A stretch of 9,595 nucleotides of DNA from positions 1-9,595 of the forward strand of contig JAFSUE010000255.1 in NCBI GenBank assembly GCA_017445435.1, given 5' to 3'. The translations under genes and the position numbers were made by a program. The notes under the pieces are model-generated. The model did not search any database and had not been told where the DNA came from. It saw nothing but the letters and a program-made list of their open reading frames with translations. Of the stretch, positions 1 to 6,663 are shown piece after piece. The first letter of the stretch is position 1; each line of letters opens with the position of its first letter. Origin of the DNA: Selenomonadaceae bacterium (GTDB taxonomy: Bacteria > Bacillota > Negativicutes > Selenomonadales > Selenomonadaceae).

Positions 1-1854
1 AACAAAAATTCCGTTGGCAAAGTCGCTAACGTCGAATGAAACAAATCTTTCTTCGTAACGCGAACGGTTGAACGCTACAAGGTACGCATCGTTTTTCGCC
101 TCTTGGTCGAATACGTCGCGTCCATTACGAATTACGCGGGCATATGCAACAATGTCATCATACGAAGGCAACGGCAAAAATTCGCCAGTACGCAAAACTA
201 TATTTTCATTGCGGACGGCAATATATTTTTTGTACGTTTCGCGTAATTCAGCGTCGCCATTTTCCCAATCATAAGGTCTGCGATTCGACGGGTCTTTAAA
301 TCCTTGCAAGCCAATTTCGTCGCCGTAGTAAACGCAGGGGACGCCTGGATAGGTCATTTGCCACAATGCCGCCATTTTCAGCCGCGCTTTACCAAGTTTT
401 TCTGCCTCCGCGTCAAGCTTAAAGTTCACCTGTTCAGTTTCCGTCATTTGAGGATTAAACGGCGCTTCACCGAAAACTGTTACTGGGCGCAAAATGTCAT
501 GGCTAGCAATTAAATTCATCGTCGCATGGAAATTTTCTTTAGGGTAATTTTCACGCAAACTTTCAAGTCGACGCATACAAGTTCGACCGTCAATCTTGCC
601 CAAAATAAAATCAAAAATATGTTCACGGAATGGATAGTTCATTGACGAATCCATTTCGTAACCGCAGAAATATTGACGCTGGACGCCGTAAGCAATTTTA
701 TTCGACGCGTCCTCCCAAACTTCGCCAATCATTACGGCATCGGGATTTATTTTTTTCAATTCCGCGTAAAAAGCTTGTGCAAATTCGGCGGGAAGTTCAT
801 CAATTACATCAAGACGCCAACCTGCAATTCCGTCACGCATCCAATGATGAAGTACGCTGTCACTGTTGCGAATTATAAAATCCATGTAAGACGGCGTTTC
901 TTCCTTGACATTCGGCAAGTTCGCGAAGTTCCACCAACTTTCATAGTCATTCGGGAAATTGCGGAAAATGTACCAGTCATGATACGGTGAATTGTGCGAT
1001 TGATAAGCGCCGACTGAATTATAATTGCCGTAACGGTTAAAGTAAATTGAATCGCTGCCCGTGTGACTGAATACGCCGTCAAGAATTATAGAAATTCCCT
1101 TAGCCCGCGCAGTTTCAACTAAATGTTTGAAGTCATCCTCCGTGCCAAGTGTCACGTCGATTTTATGATAGTCGCCCGTGTCGTAGTGATGATTGCTTTC
1201 TGATTCAAAAATCGGATTGAGATAAATTACTGAAATTCCCAATTCCTTGAGATAATCCAGCTTACTTTCAATGCCGCGCAGATTTCCGCCGTAATAATCA
1301 TAGCTTAAAACTTCCTGCGTCTTAGGATCGCGATGATAAAAAGGATTATCTTTCCAGCTAGCATGATAAACTGCCTTGCGCTTTTCGATAATTTCATTTC
1401 CTTCGCGGTAAAATCTGTCGGGGAAAATTTGATACATTACCGTATGTTTAAACCAGTCAGGAGTTTTAGCGCCTTTCTTGTAAACGGTAATTTGAAAGGC
1501 GGGCGGCGCGTAGTCGTAGTAAAGCTGTCCAATGCCGCCAAGTTGTTCAGGATTGTTGCCGTAATAATACGTTCTGTCCGCAACGATTATGAAATAATAC
1601 CAAACTAAGCCGCCATTCGCTGGCATTTTCACTTCCAACGAATAAAATTTTTCATAAGCTTCTGCGCTATCCTGCGTCGTAAGATTCGACCAATTTTCCG
1701 TACCGTCAGCCCAAGTGTGCAGTAAAACTTGCTTTATTGTTTCATGCGATTTAATACGAAGTCCAAGCCTAACGGTACTTCCAGCCTCCGCCGCACCAAC
1801 TGTCGACCGATAATAAATATTTTGTGAATTGTGTTCGACGTTAGAATTGTCCAT
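1..1854 (-). CDS. GH13 alpha-glucanase (neopullulanase / cyclomaltodextrinase-like), C-terminus off the window
   Basis: A glycoside hydrolase family 13 enzyme expected to cleave alpha-1,4 (possibly alpha-1,6) links in maltodextrin, pullulan or related glucans by a retaining mechanism. The frame is open for 618 codons from an ATG at 1854 to the window edge, with no stop. The N-terminus (about residues 12-115) looks like a beta-sandwich accessory domain. The barrel starts with YQIFPDRF (141-148), followed by HHYDTGDY (222-229) and DGVFSH (259-264). GWRLDV carries the nucleophile D349, GEVWED the acid/base E378, and ASHD the third acid D453 with H452. All key residues are present. A C-terminal beta domain is just beginning at the edge, and I estimate only a few dozen residues are missing. 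No signal peptide is visible, so a cytoplasmic location is likely. An AAAGGGG site (1863-1869) lies 8 nt from the start. The gene follows the helical ORF by 31 nt and probably shares its transcript. The exact subfamily and substrate are not certain. Confidence 0.93.
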   Translation of the reverse strand, partial: MDNSNVEHNSQNIYYRSTVGAAEAGSTVRLGLRIKSHETIKQVLLHTWADGTENWSNLTTQDSAEAYEKFYSLEVKMPANGGLVWYYFIIVADRTYYYGNNPEQLGGIGQLYYDYAPPAFQITVYKKGAKTPDWFKHTVMYQIFPDRFYREGNEIIEKRKAVYHASWKDNPFYHRDPKTQEVLSYDYYGGNLRGIESKLDYLKELGISVIYLNPIFESESNHHYDTGDYHKIDVTLGTEDDFKHLVETARAKGISIILDGVFSHTGSDSIYFNRYGNYNSVGAYQSHNSPYHDWYIFRNFPNDYESWWNFANLPNVKEETPSYMDFIIRNSDSVLHHWMRDGIAGWRLDVIDELPAEFAQAFYAELKKINPDAVMIGEVWEDASNKIAYGVQRQYFCGYEMDSSMNYPFREHIFDFILGKIDGRTCMRRLESLRENYPKENFHATMNLIASHDILRPVTVFGEAPFNPQMTETEQVNFKLDAEAEKLGKARLKMAALWQMTYPGVPCVYYGDEIGLQGFKDPSNRRPYDWENGDAELRETYKKYIAVRNENIVLRTGEFLPLPSYDDIVAYARVIRNGRDVFDQEAKNDAYLVAFNRSRYEERFVSFDVSDFANGIFV

Positions 1855-1885
1855 AAATCCAACCCCTTTCAATTATCTGTGGTAG

Positions 1886-2362
1886 TCAATTATTAAAAGC
1901 CTTTAAAAAATTTAATTGTTCTTCCAGATGAAAATACCTATCCCATAATGCAGGATCGTGTTTTGGTACGTTTCTTCTCATTTCAAACAAAAATTGTTGC
2001 ATAATGTTTATGCAGGCATTACGAATATCCTTTGTTACAGGATAATCCAACGGCAAAATATTAGGCAATTCGCTGAATAAAAGTTTTAAATCAGAAATTT
2101 GAACACCTGTCTGCAAAGTTTTATATATAGCATTAAGCGCGACTTCTTCAAAAAAATTTCCTGTCTTATCGTCCAAAAATTTTTCCTTAAAGTATGAACT
2201 AATTTTTCGGCAAGTTAAAAAAGTTTCCATTTTTCCTTCAAAAAGACTCATGGGAATATTTTGGGGAAGTAGCAACGCTAGATTTAAGATTAAAGCACTG
2301 TATATTTTATTGTAGTTAATTTTTTTACGCGGCGCTAATGTTGCAAGAATAGCGTTGTCCAT
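1886..2362 (-). CDS. Helical protein of unknown function, probable detached C-terminal part of the GT92 glycosyltransferase
   Basis: A 158-residue ORF that I do not recognise as a family. It appears mostly alpha-helical, with a hydrophobic stretch near residues 21-37 (YSALILNLALLLPQNIP) and an end rich in aromatic and charged residues (YFHLEEQLNFLKAF). Its ATG sits directly after a run of ten G on the minus strand and overlaps the end of the glycosyltransferase ORF by 28 nt in another frame. With 8 or 11 G the two frames join, giving glycosyltransferase - short Gly linker - this segment. It may therefore be the C-terminal domain of a phase-variable enzyme rather than an independent protein. 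It could also be made separately: the AAGG at the 5' edge of the G run can act as a ribosome binding site, and the overlap would favour coupled reinitiation. The GH13 gene follows after 31 nt. Confidence 0.7.
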   Translation of the reverse strand: MDNAILATLAPRKKINYNKIYSALILNLALLLPQNIPMSLFEGKMETFLTCRKISSYFKEKFLDDKTGNFFEEVALNAIYKTLQTGVQISDLKLLFSELPNILPLDYPVTKDIRNACINIMQQFLFEMRRNVPKHDPALWDRYFHLEEQLNFLKAFNN

Positions 2363-3204
2363 ACCCCCCCCCCTTGTGGGATTAGCGCGGATTGACGATC
2401 TGCGCGGTATTTTAAAATACTGTCATCTATAACGGTGCAGTTTTTGTCTAAATTAGTGCAAGTTTTTTCTGGTGTTGTCCTTACTCTAGACGTGTAAATT
2501 CCGTCGCCGCGTTTACCTTTATCCATATATTCTTCGTAAGATTTAGTGACGTAGTGATTGATAACAATTTTTTTGTTAGTAGCTGGTTTATTAAAACCTT
2601 GACCAGGCGGTAAAGGTACGCCATCGCCATTAATCGCTAAGAATCCGTCGTGGTAGTACATATAGTGGGGGCTACCAAAATAACTTATTCTGCGCGGGTT
2701 GACAATATTTTTGATTACGGTTTCATAGTTTTCTGGTGCACGATAAGTAAATCTTTCTAAGACGCCACGAGTATAATCAGCCTTTTTATGCCCGCTTGGA
2801 CCGAAATAATTCCAGTTAATAGCCAAACCGCCAGCGTAAGGTTTATCGGCTAAAACTTCGTCAACCACTTCAATTATACTGCGGTTACTTTGTGGGAAAA
2901 TAAATTCATCGCCGTCAATGAAAGCAATGTAGCGGCAAAGAAATTTAAATCGTCGCATTGCGTCATTGTATGCGGGAAATTGCGGCGAAGTTCCAGGAAA
3001 AAATGTGTACGTGACAAGCCCCGCGTCAATGTACGGCTTAAGAATTTCTTTTTGATTGTCGGGACTTTCATTGTCATAGATAAAAAAATGATCGACTCCC
3101 GCCAATAAATGATAATCTAGCCATTCTTTAATGTACGGACCTTCGCATTTCATAATCGACACGACGGCTAAATCGTACAAGAATAAATTTTTGTCAACGC
3201 TCAA
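2335..3204 (-). CDS. Glycosyltransferase family 92 (DUF23-like), possibly phase-variable
   Basis: A 289-residue GT-A fold glycosyltransferase resembling family GT92, expected to add a sugar from a nucleotide-sugar donor to a surface glycan. It begins with the typical block KCEGPYIKEWLDYHLLAGVD (19-38), followed by FIYDNESPD. FIDGDEF (96-101) supplies the metal-binding DxD-type motif. INWNYFGPSGH (129-139) and NHYVTKSYEEY (216-226) match the conserved mid and late family motifs. No signal peptide or membrane segment is seen. The start is TTG at 3204, chosen because AGGGGG lies 9 nt upstream; a promoter is visible at 3249-3277. The end is odd: after Q277 the frame enters a ten-G run, reads GGGVWTTLFLQH and stops, a tail that looks out of frame. 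Donor and acceptor cannot be told from sequence. Confidence 0.88.
   Translation of the reverse strand: MSVDKNLFLYDLAVVSIMKCEGPYIKEWLDYHLLAGVDHFFIYDNESPDNQKEILKPYIDAGLVTYTFFPGTSPQFPAYNDAMRRFKFLCRYIAFIDGDEFIFPQSNRSIIEVVDEVLADKPYAGGLAINWNYFGPSGHKKADYTRGVLERFTYRAPENYETVIKNIVNPRRISYFGSPHYMYYHDGFLAINGDGVPLPPGQGFNKPATNKKIVINHYVTKSYEEYMDKGKRGDGIYTSRVRTTPEKTCTNLDKNCTVIDDSILKYRADRQSALIPQGGGVWTTLFLQH
2364..2373 (-). repeat. Homopolymer run of ten G (minus strand), candidate phase-variation tract
   Basis: Ten consecutive C on the given strand (G on the coding strand) lie inside the glycosyltransferase ORF, just before the ATG of the helical ORF. With 10 G the enzyme ends after nine more residues past the Gly run. 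With 9 or 12 G it runs into a TAA after a dozen codons. With 8 or 11 G it fuses in frame to the 158-residue helical ORF. Runs of this length are known to slip in surface-glycan genes of Campylobacter, Helicobacter and others. It is also the kind of tract that sequencing and assembly often miscount. Confidence 0.9.
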
Positions 3205-3248
3205 AATTTTATCCCCCTTCCTTAATCAACTTAAAACTTTTTAACTTT

Positions 3249-3277
3249 ATTATCACATTATTTTCTTTTAAAAGCAA
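3249..3277 (-). promoter_or_regulatory. Sigma-70-type promoter for the GT92 operon
   Basis: On the minus strand, TTGCTT (3277-3272) is followed by exactly 17 nt and then GATAAT (3254-3249). The -10 is preceded by TGT, giving an extended -10 element. It lies about 45 nt upstream of the TTG start at 3204 and directly downstream of a terminator, which is where a promoter for the glycosyltransferase, helical ORF and GH13 gene should be. Confidence 0.6.
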
Positions 3278-3297
3278 GGGTAAACGTTTTACGGCAT

Positions 3298-3319
3298 AAA
3301 AAAAGCGCCGATTCGACGC
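3298..3319 (-). terminator. Intrinsic terminator reading on the minus strand
   Basis: The minus strand reads GCGTCG-AAT-CGGCGC: a six-pair GC-rich stem with one G-T pair and a three-base loop, followed directly by seven T. It separates the non-coding region and DUF362 cluster upstream from the glycosyltransferase promoter. It lies about 440 nt beyond the nearest upstream stop codon (3757). Confidence 0.6.
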
Positions 3320-3564
3320 CCAAATTTTCTGCCTCTAAAAAATTTTTTCATTCAAAATTTTCAGCGCCTATTGCTCCAATTCGTAAGCTTCAAAACGTTC
3401 AATTCACCGCCAATACTAACGAACGATGAATTCGGATAATTTTTTGAACATATTAAATTTTATCAATACGCCTCAAACAAATTAACGAAAGATTTTCTCA
3501 CGTTTTATTTCGTACAAACAATTTCTAAGGTGTGTTAATTAATTTTAAATTTTTATTTTTTAAA

Positions 3565-3595
3565 CTACTTTTCTTTTGGCACAAAAGAAAAGTAG
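3565..3595. repeat. Perfect inverted repeat, 14-nt arms with 3-nt loop
   Basis: Arm CTACTTTTCTTTTG (3565-3578), loop GCA (3579-3581) and arm CAAAAGAAAAGTAG (3582-3595) form a perfect 14-bp hairpin. Similar CTTTTCTTT/AAAGAAAAGTAG palindromes occur as dispersed intergenic elements in various bacteria (recalled, not searched). It lacks a clean T run immediately after the stem, so I list it as a repeat rather than a terminator. Confidence 0.75.
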
Positions 3596-3623
3596 CAAAA
3601 GAAAATATTGCGGCACTTTTTCT

Positions 3624-3669
3624 AATTTAGAATTAAGAATTGATAATTCTACATTCTGAATTCTAAATT
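3624..3669. repeat. Inverted repeat with 17-nt arms, one mismatch
   Basis: The arm at 3624-3640 (AATTTAGAATTAAGAAT) pairs with 3653-3669 (ATTCTGAATTCTAAATT) with a single mismatch across a 12-nt loop. It is bracketed by the GCGGCA/TGCCGC arms at 3610-3615 and 3696-3701, making a nested structure. Likely a dispersed non-coding repeat or structured transcript. Confidence 0.65.
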
Positions 3670-3756
3670 CCGCGTAGCAGTTGCGGTGCTAGGAATGCCG
3701 CTTTATTACCACCATTTTTTCTACGTTGAATTTACTACTCAATTATTCAACACAAC

Positions 3757-4767
3757 CTAATCAATCGAAATTAATTCATAATTTTTATTTCCCATATGCA
3801 ATTCGTCCATTGCTGAAAGTTGCCGCAGACCTTCGCGACTTTCAATTCTTTCGCGCAAATCTTTACTATCAGGCGCGGCGTAAACTAAATCGATTGACGC
3901 TTGATCAATCGCCAAAATATCCGTCGACGCCAACGCGCCAATATCCGCCATTGTAGGTTCAGCCGCTGAAGTTCCCGCGCAGTCACAATCAACGCTCATT
4001 CGGCGCATAACGTTAATGAACGTGATATTTTTGCCGAAGTGATCACAAATTGCCTTGCCGCTATCCGCCATTAACTCCATAAACAAGCCGCCTAAAACCC
4101 ACTTCCCATAATCTTTGACGCCATGAACTTGCAACTTTCCTAAATCGCCTGACGCGCAACCGATAGCAATATTTTTCAGACTGCCGCCGAATCCGCCCAT
4201 TGCGTGACCTTTGAAGTGCGTTAAAACTACAAGCGAATCGTAATTTGCAAGGTGACTTCCCATAGCAACTTCTTTCAAGTGCAAGCCGCCGTTGACTGGA
4301 AAGTTGACAGAGCCTTCTTCGTCAATAATGTCAATCGGTGCAAAGTCCCAGCCGTTAATCTTCAAAGTTTCACGATGCCGCGCAGTTGTTGATCTTGCGC
4401 CGCCGTAAGCAACATTCGCTTCAATAATCGTGGAATTTGGAATGTGCGCTTGAAACGGCTTGACCATTGACGGCGGAATAATATTCGGTCCGTGCGGTTC
4501 GCCGCTGTGAAGTTTAATTGCAACTTTGCCAGAAATATCGGCGTTGACTTTGTCGTAAAGTTGGATTAAATGTTCGGCGTCAATATTTTTTGTGAAATAA
4601 ACTTTAGCTTTTTCGCCAGCAACTTTTTCCGCCGCGTCAGCAGATGAATTAACTGCCGCAGACTTTGCCTCGCCGCAACCTGCAGTAAGTCCTGCCAGTC
4701 CGAAAAGTCCAGCGCCGACTGCCGTGACGCCCGCCATTTTCACAAAATGCCTACGTGTCAATTTCAT
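3757..4767 (-). CDS. DUF362 family protein with Tat signal and lipobox
   Basis: A 336-residue protein of the DUF362 family (PF04015), a group thought to bind iron-sulfur clusters but without an assigned reaction. The N-terminus TRRHFVKMAG (4-13) is a twin-arginine signal. It is followed by a hydrophobic stretch and a lipobox LTAGC ending at C31, so the protein is probably exported folded, with cofactor, and anchored as a lipoprotein. The mature part holds KGHAMGGFGG (186-195), C204 in IGCASGDLGK, and the Cys pair of DCDCAG (C261, C263). The gene is third in a cluster behind a flavodoxin, 88 nt away, which fits an electron-transfer role; that is inference. GGAAG lies about 10 nt before the ATG. 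Length is normal and no defect is seen. Confidence 0.9.
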   Translation of the reverse strand: MKLTRRHFVKMAGVTAVGAGLFGLAGLTAGCGEAKSAAVNSSADAAEKVAGEKAKVYFTKNIDAEHLIQLYDKVNADISGKVAIKLHSGEPHGPNIIPPSMVKPFQAHIPNSTIIEANVAYGGARSTTARHRETLKINGWDFAPIDIIDEEGSVNFPVNGGLHLKEVAMGSHLANYDSLVVLTHFKGHAMGGFGGSLKNIAIGCASGDLGKLQVHGVKDYGKWVLGGLFMELMADSGKAICDHFGKNITFINVMRRMSVDCDCAGTSAAEPTMADIGALASTDILAIDQASIDLVYAAPDSKDLRERIESREGLRQLSAMDELHMGNKNYELISID

Positions 4768-4782
4768 AATATCACTTCCAAA

Positions 4783-4857
4783 AAAATTTTATAAAAAAAT
4801 TCAAGACCCGTTAGAAAATTTCCTTCGTGTCCTGTAAAAAAATTTTTATAAAATTTT
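4783..4857. repeat. A/T-only inverted repeat between flavodoxin and DUF362 genes
   Basis: AAAATTTTATAAAAA (4783-4797) is the exact reverse complement of 4843-4857, separated by 45 nt. The second arm overlaps the flavodoxin stop codon. It could form a weak A/T stem or be chance in such AT-rich DNA. I see no good terminator or promoter in this gap. Confidence 0.35.
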
Positions 4858-5371
4858 ATTTCAAACTTTCAAGCCAGCGTTTAACTTCAACTTCAGAATT
4901 TTTAGCGTCTGCGCCGTGAATTGAAATTCCCTTGACAATTTCTGCAGACGGACAAATTTTTTTCAAATAGCTAATACTGCCGCCGAAGCCGCTACCCTCA
5001 TGAGTGGTGAAGGCGATAATTTTTTTGCCGCTGAAATCGTAATGTTCAAGGAAAGTCGCAACTGCCATAGGCGGCGCTCCCCACCAGCAAGGATAGCCTA
5101 AAAAAATTGTGTCGTAGGAGGAAAGGTCGTCAAGATAATTTTTAAGTTCAGGACGCGCCTTTTGCTGAAGTTCAACTTTTGCAATTTCGGTACATTCGGT
5201 GTAGTCGACAGGATAATCTTTCACCGTGTCAATTTCAAAAAGATCGCCGCCGATTTTTTTCTGAATAAATTCCGCGATAATTTCAGTATTACCTTTAGCA
5301 AGATTTTTTATCGCGCCGCTAACATAATTTTGACCTTTGCGCGAATAGTAAGCGATTAAAATTTTTGCCAT
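4856..5371 (-). CDS. Flavodoxin family protein
   Basis: A 171-residue flavodoxin (closest to the Flavodoxin_4 type), an FMN-binding cytoplasmic electron carrier or small flavin reductase. The FMN phosphate-loop region is AYYSRKGQNY (7-16), a variant of the usual S-x-T-G-N-T. The isoalloxazine loops are GYPCWWGAPP (92-101) and THEGSGFGGS (123-132), both typical. The full domain is present and no signal peptide is seen. The ATG at 5371 follows AAGGAAGG at a rather long spacing of about 12 nt. It starts 39 nt after the SnoaL-like gene, so the two are probably co-transcribed, with the DUF362 gene behind. Its electron partner is not evident. Confidence 0.92.
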   Translation of the reverse strand: MAKILIAYYSRKGQNYVSGAIKNLAKGNTEIIAEFIQKKIGGDLFEIDTVKDYPVDYTECTEIAKVELQQKARPELKNYLDDLSSYDTIFLGYPCWWGAPPMAVATFLEHYDFSGKKIIAFTTHEGSGFGGSISYLKKICPSAEIVKGISIHGADAKNSEVEVKRWLESLK

Positions 5372-5410
5372 AATTATTTTGAACCTTCCTTCTATTTGAG
5401 CCGTAAAATT

Positions 5411-5857
5411 TTATTTGTTCATCAAGCCAAGAGATTGAAACAGCCCCATTAAACCCTGTGCGGCAACGTCTTTGATAATTTTGCCTTCGTCGTTGAAATA
5501 GTAAAAATTCATACAGCTAAAAGAAAATTTTTTACCACTGGCTGGAAAGTTCATAAAAGCGCCGTCGTGAGTTCCCGAACAAATCCAACTTACGGCGACT
5601 TTATTTTCTTCTGCCGCCATATCGACAATTTCCCAATGAATATTGGAAAAACTTTTGCGCATAAATTCGACGACTGAAAGATAACCAGCGCCGCCGTAAA
5701 GTTTCTCTGCTGAAGTCAAGCTGGCAAATTCCGCCTTTGAATCAATCAATTCATCTGCAAGAATTTTATCATTAGTATTGATACAAGTTTTAAAGCGTTC
5801 AATATTTTTTTTATTGCGTTCAACGTTATTCAAAAAAATTTTCCTCCATTCACTCAT
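5411..5857 (-). CDS. SnoaL-like / ketosteroid-isomerase-fold protein
   Basis: A 148-residue protein of the NTF2-like SnoaL/ester-cyclase group, a small alpha+beta cone fold used for isomerisation, cyclisation or plain ligand binding. Visible family traits are an N-terminal helical stretch, YLSVVEFMRKSFSNIHWEIVD, then VAVSWICSGTHDGAFMNFPASGKKFSF and MNFYYFNDEGKI near the end. The frame stays open to 5935, but the extra 26 residues run into the upstream terminator hairpin and look non-coding. I therefore choose the ATG at 5857, which has GCGGGG about 12 nt upstream and a TATAAT box at 5879-5884. First gene of the cluster with flavodoxin and DUF362. Substrate unknown. Confidence 0.83.
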   Translation of the reverse strand: MSEWRKIFLNNVERNKKNIERFKTCINTNDKILADELIDSKAEFASLTSAEKLYGGAGYLSVVEFMRKSFSNIHWEIVDMAAEENKVAVSWICSGTHDGAFMNFPASGKKFSFSCMNFYYFNDEGKIIKDVAAQGLMGLFQSLGLMNK

Positions 5858-5878
5858 AAATTTTATGCCCCGCGCAGA

Positions 5879-5884
5879 ATTATA
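5879..5884 (-). promoter_or_regulatory. Candidate -10 box for the SnoaL-flavodoxin-DUF362 cluster
   Basis: A perfect TATAAT on the minus strand lies 22 nt upstream of the ATG at 5857, just downstream of the array terminator. The -35 region is poor (TGGTAT-like at about 17 nt), so the call rests mainly on the -10 and on position. Confidence 0.4.
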
Positions 5885-5921
5885 TCTTTTTGAGCTACAG
5901 AATACCAGAAAAAATTTAATA

Positions 5922-5966
5922 AAAAAAAGTTGCACTTGATTTAATATTTCAATTGCAACTTTTTTT
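5922..5966. terminator. Terminator hairpin closing the leader-peptide array
   Basis: Thirteen-nt perfect arms AAAAAAAGTTGCA (5922-5934) and TGCAACTTTTTTT (5954-5966) flank a 19-nt loop. Read on either strand, the stem ends in a T run, so it could stop transcription both ways. The core stem is GC-poor (GTTGCA), so efficiency is uncertain. It lies 15 nt beyond the restored stop codon (5981-5983) of the last array gene. Confidence 0.6.
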
Positions 5967-6027
5967 GTTATCTTTTTATTTTACACATCTTTTTTTAATA
6001 CGATGCGAATATGATTCAACATTTGAT

Positions 6028-6309
6028 TCATATTGACTTTTTTTCCGAAAAGCTTGTATTCGTGCGATTGTCTGAATAAATTTTCGTACCTTTAAAAGCT
6101 ATTGCACCAGATTTGCCGTTAAGATTCATAAGATATTTTTGAAGTTCCTTTGCGGCGTCTTCCTCATAACCTGCAACAAGCGGCGTATCAGGTTTATAAT
6201 AACCTCTGTCGCGTAATTCGGAAAGAAAATTAATACATTCAGCGCCGTTGCCGCCAGTCACGTTGTCAAGCTGATTCATATTCATAAGTTCAGAATTTTT
6301 TTCATTCAT
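6028..6309 (-). CDS. Double-glycine leader small protein, array copy 10, C-terminus frameshifted
   Basis: A 93-residue predicted exported small protein. The leader ends QLDNVTGG (13-20); cleavage after G20 would release a mature part beginning NGAEC. The core has CINFLSELRDRG, then TPLVAGYEEDAAKELQKYL, close to copies 7-9. After N84 (about 6058) the frame reads nine residues and stops at 6028. The other frame continues as YKLFGKKVNMNQML and ends LKKDV with TAA at 5981-5983. This matches the tails of copies 7-9 (for example YKGQKVDMDKAIKIM in copy 9). Restoring the frame gives about 109-110 residues, the usual array size. A net loss of one base (or four) near 6055-6060 explains it. Start supported by GGAGG. 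Function unknown. Confidence 0.8.
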   Translation of the reverse strand: MNEKNSELMNMNQLDNVTGGNGAECINFLSELRDRGYYKPDTPLVAGYEEDAAKELQKYLMNLNGKSGAIAFKGTKIYSDNRTNTSFSEKKSI

Positions 6310-6329
6310 TAAATTATCCTCCGAAATTA

Positions 6330-6650
6330 TTATTTAGTACGGCTTTTTTGAATCTGTTTCATAATCTTAATGGCTTTGTCCATGTCGACTTTCTGTCCCT
6401 TGTACGTATAAATATTTCCGCGCTTATCACCGTCGCCATAAAAAATTCTGCCGTGAAATCCATAGTCCTTCAAAATGCTTGCCAATTCTTTAGCGGCTTC
6501 CTTTTCATTGCCGAAGACTAAAGAAGTTTTTACGTCCGCTAAGCCTTCCGAAGAAATTTGTTGCAACATATTTATACATTCGGCGCCAGTTCCACCTGCA
6601 ACCAATTCCAATTCATCGTCACTCATTTGTTCCAAAATTTCATTTGCCAT
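6330..6650 (-). CDS. Double-glycine leader small protein, array copy 9
   Basis: A 106-residue protein with leader MSDDELELVAGG (9-20) and a predicted mature part of 86 residues starting TGAEC. The core has an amphipathic helix (CINMLQQISSEG), then TSLVFGNEKEAAKELASILKDYGF, a beta-rich stretch with KRGNIYTYKGQKV, and a last helix MDKAIKIMKQIQK. It is intact and the best template for judging the frameshift in copy 10; its last third also resembles copy 6. AAAGGAG precedes the ATG. One Cys, at mature position 5, is shared by copies 7-10. The leader type is that of substrates processed by C39-peptidase ABC exporters; the function of the mature part is unknown. Confidence 0.85.
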   Translation of the reverse strand: MANEILEQMSDDELELVAGGTGAECINMLQQISSEGLADVKTSLVFGNEKEAAKELASILKDYGFHGRIFYGDGDKRGNIYTYKGQKVDMDKAIKIMKQIQKSRTK

Positions 6651-6663
6651 TATTTTTTCTCCT

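Larger units (their letters stand above)
3320..3756. other. Gene-free AT-rich intergenic region with structured repeats
   Basis: I find no credible coding frame on either strand here. Positions 3320-3560 are plain AT-rich sequence without a recognisable element. Positions 3565-3702 are dense in inverted repeats (two listed separately). An outer pair of short arms, GCGGCA at 3610-3615 and TGCCGC at 3696-3701, encloses the second repeat. The layout resembles a dispersed non-coding repeat or a small structured RNA, but nothing fixes its function. Confidence 0.5.

Noticed and set aside
68..1608. Several plus-strand and one minus-strand small ORFs across the GH13 region
   Set aside because: They lie in other frames of a continuous 618-codon GH13 frame with all catalytic motifs, and have no family features or ribosome sites.
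2890..3108. Plus- and minus-strand ORFs inside the glycosyltransferase
   Set aside because: They are antisense or shifted frames of a well-conserved GT92 block including the DGDE motif.
3726..3956. 76-codon plus-strand ORF overlapping the DUF362 gene end
   Set aside because: Most of it is antisense to the conserved DUF362 C-terminus, and no ribosome site or family likeness is seen.
5858..5935. 26-residue N-terminal extension of the SnoaL-like protein, resembling a signal peptide
   Set aside because: It starts inside the terminator hairpin and spans the TATAAT box. The family fold is complete from the ATG at 5857.
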